Below are positions 59,313-64,000 of a stretch of DNA of 64,000 nt, in pieces. Source of the DNA: Sordaria brevicollis (lineage: Eukaryota > Ascomycota > Sordariomycetes > Sordariales > Sordariaceae); the NCBI GenBank assembly GCA_033439795.1, contig JAUTDP010000012.1, forward strand, positions 1,054,001 through 1,118,000, in the 5' to 3' direction. The notes under the pieces are model-generated. The model did not search any database. It worked only from the letters and a program-made list of their open reading frames with translations, and was not told the DNA's origin. The position numbers and the translations under genes were made by a program. Position 1 is the first letter of the stretch, and each line of letters begins with the position of its first letter.

Positions 59313-60416
59313 CATGCGCTCACACTTTCACAGTCACAAGTCACAACGCCCACTGAGAAGACGACGAGCCCACCTTCAACCGCAACGCGAACCGCACCCT
59401 TTCCCGTCCCAGGCCAGTCAGCAGATCACGCAAGAAGAGTTGCGATCTCGGTGGTATTTGGGGCGGCCCTTTTGCTCACTCAATGGGTGTGTTCTACACA
59501 ACAGCTTCGGATCGTTAGGAATGACTGGTGTCGTTGTGCAGCTGGCAGACCCCACTCGCGGATGGGAAGTGCTGGAGATTTTCCGATTTGATCAATCCAC
59601 ACCCTCTCACTCGTCTGAATTGCACGCCACTTAACCGATGGGGCTGGATCAAGCAAGACTGCGAACCAGGCACCAAGCTGAAAAGCCATCCTGCCACCAT
59701 CCACAGAACTCAACGGCGGTGCTAATTCATCCGCTCTCTTGTCCAGATTTGTTTCTTCACTCAATGCAGAGGTTCTCAATACGCCCGGAAGCTCAACCTG
59801 GGTCAATTTATTCGCTGTGAATGAGATCTACCCACGCAGGCACAATGACATGAGATAAAGCTCTGTCCGGCTAGGTCTAAGCTTTTCGGGACCTGACTAC
59901 GGGCCGGTTGCCGATTGCCACGGACAGAACGGAAGGCTAGGCCTGCTGTAGGGAGAAGTGGGGGATATGCCCTTGCTTTTTGGACGGGTTTTCACGATGT
60001 GATGACCAGCATATTCCGAAACACGAGAGTGCCTGTATCAGAATATCTACGGCGCACCTATCTGGGCTGTATGGTCATCTCGGGTCGCAGCTAAGCCAAC
60101 GGTATGATTTATCATTCGTCAGAATATTTGCTGACAGCCTCAACAATGTCCAGGAGTATCACCATCAAATGCCGTCTCTCCAGGTCACGCGCAGTTATGT
60201 TGCGGGCTTCCCGTCGACGACTTAAGGTTGACGCGCCTTTTCCTTCCCTACAAGCCAAGCTTCGTTGCTAGGACGTTTCAGAAATATAGCTTCTCTGATG
60301 GTGAAACAACCATAGACGCAGTAAAAAGTGACATCCAGGGCCTCGCTTGTTGTTTTCTTCTCTGGGATACGGCCAGTCGCAGGGTGACGACGTCTTCAAA
60401 ATCCAAGAATAGCATC

Positions 60417-60432
60417 ACTGACTGACTGACTG
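60417..60432. repeat. ACTG microsatellite
   Basis: Four tandem copies of ACTG, about 300 bp to the left of the AT-rich relic. Confidence 0.85.
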
Positions 60433-60709
60433 TCATGGCCGACAAAACTGGCCGCAGCAAGGCCCCTCCATTTCTACACTCGGAAGAACGAAAAACCAGC
60501 ACAAGAGAAGAAAAAATCACTGGTGATTTTGCGCCGCACGCCAATCTGTTGGCTGAGAGCTTCTATCAGATTAGAGGGTAGACTCGACCAGTAGAAACAG
60601 GCTTACGTAAGGCGCCCCAGCCACCAGATTCTGGCTGCAGACCTTCCTAATAGTCTAGGCACCCCCAACTCGGGTTCCACAGAACTCTTCTAAATACACA
60701 CATCAATTT

Positions 60710-63700
60710 TTAACCCTTAATTACGATATCCACTTTGCGGTACAATCTGACAATTAACAATCTGATTTGCGATCTCCGCGCTACGAAAACTTTAATTATA
60801 CTAATTATAATTATTATTACTATTATTATTATAATCCACTACGTTATTAATTATATCCTAATTAATCGATAAGGAAATCGTTGCTAAATAGGTTTATTTA
60901 AATTCTATAAATAAATTTAGGGAATAGAGCAACGAATTTATAGCCTACGCTAAAGTCCTAAACCTTATTAATTATATACTAAGGGTATAACCAATTCCCT
61001 TTAAACCTATAGAATTAATTATTATAAATTACGTTATTAAATCGTCCGCCCGCTATTATATTTAAAAGGCTAGAAAAGCCTTTAACGATTTTAAAAATAG
61101 TACTTTTATTATATTAATCCTTCCTTATAGCGTTAATAATATCCTTATAGGTATGGAGCTTATTAAAAAATCCTTAAAGGAATAAATTAACGACGTTATT
61201 ACTAAATTTATTAATTTTATTATCGTAGGGCTATAAGAGTATAATTATAATATTAATATATTTAACCACTAATTTAAGAAATACGAAACTTTTTCGAAAT
61301 ACCGTATTATATTTATTAAATAAATACGTAAAATTATTTATTAAAATTATAAATCTAATTACCTCCGGAATAATAAAAATTTCCCTTAATAGTATTTTAT
61401 TTTTATTAAGGGGTTATAATACCGTCCCGAATAAACCTTTATCGATATTTATAAGGTTTATTATAATTATATCGGTAAATTTTTTATAATAAAGCCTAGG
61501 ATAAGAATAGTTAAATAGATCGACGGTTAGGAGATTATTATAATTAGAGCCCAATTTTACGCAATCTTTAAATCCCTATTAATTATTATTTAATTTTATA
61601 ACTTTATTAAATATTTACGCTTTATTCAACTAAATTAGGCTTCCGGCGCTTCGTGTTAATATTATTTATAAATCGTTAATAATATTTTCGATTTCCGTAT
61701 TTTATTCGGGGATTTCTATATTAAAGGCCTTAATAATAAAGTATTTATAATTATATAAATTAAATTTGGCTATAGAAGTATTCGCGGGGCGTCCTTTAAA
61801 ATTAGAGGTAATACCTTTAATAAATTAAAGGATATTAATATTAAGGTAGAGGACGCTTAATTTAGTAGATTTTAATATAATTAATGTAAAAGGAAATACG
61901 TAATATAAATTAAAGATTTTAAATAAAATAGAAGTTTATTATTATTATTTCGCTATAAAGTTTGCGAAGAGGGTACGTATATTATTAAATATTATTAATA
62001 TTTTTTTTTTAGTAAAGTTTTAAACCCTCGTTAGAAATTTAATTTTAAAGTATAAATTCGGGTAATTAAGAACCTTAATAACGATTTAAAGTTCAAAAAG
62101 GAAATCGAAATTTAAAGAAGGGAAATAGTTAAATAATTAATAAATCCTATCCTTAGTATTAATAATTAATTTTAGAATAATTAATTTTTTAATAAAAGTA
62201 CCGCTATAAACCCTATTTTTATCTTTATTTAAGTTTGTAGAACCGTTATAATATAGGTAGTACTTTAAACGGGAGAAGGAAATTTTAATATTTACCCGCT
62301 TAAAAATTACGCTCTTCTTAATTTTAATAGCTCTTTATATATATTTAACGAAATTACGCGTTTCTTTAATTTCTATTATATACCCTATAGTAATAATTTA
62401 TAAGCTAGAGATTTACGTATTATAATTTAAAGTTATAAAGAGGTTAATTTTATTATTAATAGAGAGAATAGGCTTAAAAAGTTACGTCTTTATAATATAG
62501 CCTTTTGCCTTAATTTTATAATTAATTTTATCTCCCTATATTTATTACGCAAGTAAAGTTTCTTTTAGGATTATAAATTACTTAATAATTACCTTCGTAA
62601 TATAGATTAATTATTCTTTTATTATTTTAAAATTTATTATTATTAAATTCTATTTGAAGAATTTCCTTATTTACTTATTTGGGCGAATTTTTATATCCGT
62701 AGGAATATAGTTAATTCCTATATAAGCCGTAAACATTATTATAAAGACCCTTTTATTTAATATTTTAAATTAAAGTACTTTAATCCTTAAATATTATTTT
62801 ACTTCTATAACGTATTAGGAATTAAAATCCTATTTAAAAATAAGAAAAAAAAGGATAAAGAAAACTCTAAGACCGAATAATATAATACTTATATCTAAAT
62901 AAAAATTAAATAGTAAATTAAACGAAAATTCAAAAATAGAGGGTATAGGGCTAGAGAACGTTTTGCTATAGATTTTCTCGATTATAAAGAAAGTTACCGA
63001 AGTTATATTAATATTATATTTATTATTTATAAATTTATTAGGTATATTTAAGAATATTTCCTTTATAATCGATTCGTTATTATAATCGTAGCCTATTTAA
63101 ACGACCTTTTTATTCTTTTTAAAATACGATTTAATATTATAGTACGAATATTAAAATACGATAACGCAATTGTAAAATTATAATTACTCCTAAATTTGCT
63201 AGCGTAATATAATATAATTATAGAATTTTCTACCCTATATACTTAAGTATAGAATGGAAGTGTAAAATACTCAGGAGGTATAATTAAGGATAAGGCTCGC
63301 GCTATAAGTTTAGGTATTCGTTTTTTTAAGGATTTCTAGCCGGAAATCGTTTTTATAATAATATATTTTAATAATCGGTTCCCAAATACTTCTATAATTA
63401 GAAATCTCTTTATAAAAGATTTTATACGGCTATTGCTAAAAAAATTAATAATAATAATAATGAAATTACCCCCCGCAAATTTAATATCTCCTACTTTCGA
63501 ATTTATAGTTATAAAATATTCGTAATAATTATTACCGTTAAAAATAAGTAAAATAAGCTTTAAAAAATAAACCCTAAGGCGTAGATTAGATATTTAATCG
63601 ATTATACCTCTACGGCCATTTATTAAATTTAGAACCCTATTACTAACGAGGTTATTAATACCTATAACGTTATTTTTAATAAATATACTTTCTTTATTAA

Positions 63701-63885
63701 TAAGGTAAAGAAGGAAGCCGAATCCTTAAAATTTACTTTAAAAGAATTTACTACTTTATTAAAAAAATATACCGCTAAAGATTAATGACTAAATAATTAA
63801 TTTCCCTTCGATTTTATAATTAGCTATACCGATATAGAAGATACAAATACTTATAACCTTCTAGATTCTTTCTTTCTTAACCCGG
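60710..63885 (+). mobile_element. RIP-mutated Ty1/copia-type retrotransposon relic, truncated before reverse transcriptase
   Basis: Composition changes sharply near 60710-60790 to very AT-rich, with abundant TpA and almost no CpA or TpG; 61021-61080 for example has ten TpA and no CpA or TpG. This is the mark of RIP. Plus-strand translation, broken by many TAA/TAG stops, still shows copia order: gag-like sequence on the left; a protease region near 62310-62345, where the expected DSG active site is mutated to NFN by C-to-T and G-to-A changes only; a gag-pre-integrase stretch with LYNIAFCLNFIINFISLYLL near 62495-62555; an integrase end with YSGGIIKDKARAISLGI near 63265-63320 and NNRFPNTS near 63370; and a post-integrase segment with NPITNEVINTYNVIFNKYTFF near 63632-63695. 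No reverse transcriptase or RNase H follows before normal composition returns near 63885. No clear LTR or target duplication was found. It is inactive. Confidence 0.88.
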
Positions 63886-64000
63886 TTTAAAAAAGGTATC
63901 ACGGGTAAACACGACCAAGGTAGGTAGAATAGGATATACGATATTACACGAGGAAGGAAAAGAGGAAAGGGAGCGAAGCTATACGCGGGTGGCTGCCCTT
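63886..64000. other. Return to normal composition at the right edge
   Basis: The last 115 bases have ordinary GC content (GGAAGGAAAAGAGGAAAGGG and a GGTGGCTGCCC end). Too short to assign. Confidence 0.5.

Larger units (their letters stand above)
54032..60700. other. Long gene-poor interval between STE12 and the transposon relic
   Basis: About 6.7 kb. The first 1.5 kb is G/A-rich on the plus strand, thus C/T-rich in the direction of STE12, and probably holds its promoter and leader. No frame in the interval shows a domain. It contains a 14-bp minisatellite at 59258-59312, an ACTG repeat at 60417-60432, and homopolymer runs near 56610-56690. A stretch at 56110-56130 resembles a tRNA A box but has no matching cloverleaf. 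Confidence 0.6.

Noticed and set aside
1..64000. Secondary-metabolite cluster, CRISPR array, or bacterial defence system
   Set aside because: No polyketide or peptide synthetase, no regularly spaced repeats, and no prokaryotic gene organisation were seen. The genes are ordinary fungal ones.

Overview
The window is nuclear DNA from a filamentous ascomycete, most likely a Sordariales fungus close to Neurospora. Evidence: short introns (mostly 53-135 nt) with GT(A/G)xGx donors, CTAAC/CTAAT/CTGAC branch sites and YAG acceptors; a fungal STE12 factor with two C-terminal C2H2 fingers; and a 3.1-kb AT-saturated retrotransposon relic at the right end carrying the mark of repeat-induced point mutation (RIP). 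No bacterial operons, CRISPR arrays or rRNA genes were found, and no convincing tRNA.

Layout. 1-1284: 3' part of a PRCC-type gene. 5684-6936 (-): SMP-30/gluconolactonase gene, with gene-poor DNA on both sides. 15.3-17.4 kb: bZIP transcription factor behind about 8.4 kb without a clear gene and followed by another 5.3 kb without one. 22.7-43.4 kb: compact housekeeping block containing an NFKBIL1-like protein, a large unrecognised protein, a multi-pass membrane protein with an AT-hook-like tail, an ARL3/ARFRP1 GTPase, exosome subunit RRP45, splicing factor CWC15, UTP10 and NOC3. From 28.6 kb on, the strands alternate -,+,-,+,-,+, giving three head-to-head pairs. 47.2-48.7 kb: secreted, probably GPI-anchored aspartic protease. 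49.5-50.0 kb: small membrane-anchored orphan. 51.6-54.0 kb (-): STE12 (pp-1 in Neurospora). 54-60.7 kb: gene-poor. About 60.7-63.9 kb: RIP-mutated Ty1/copia relic.

How the genes fit together. The central block is mostly RNA and ribosome biogenesis: UTP10 (90S processome) and NOC3 (pre-60S) share one promoter, RRP45 (exosome) and CWC15 (spliceosome) share another, and PRCC at the left edge is also splicing-linked. ARL3 is a Golgi GTPase. The two transcription factor genes (bZIP and STE12) lie next to long non-coding stretches, as is common for developmental regulators.

I did not find a convincing new biological system. The observations most worth following are: a zinc-finger exon in STE12 whose skipping would keep the frame and leave one whole finger; a 60-nt intron, divisible by three and free of stops, in the unrecognised 952-aa protein; an AT-hook and SUMO-like motif in the tail of a multi-pass membrane protein; and a perfect E2F-like palindrome in the RRP45/CWC15 promoter. 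Exon joins were worked out by hand from splice signals and reading phase and have not been tested against transcripts.
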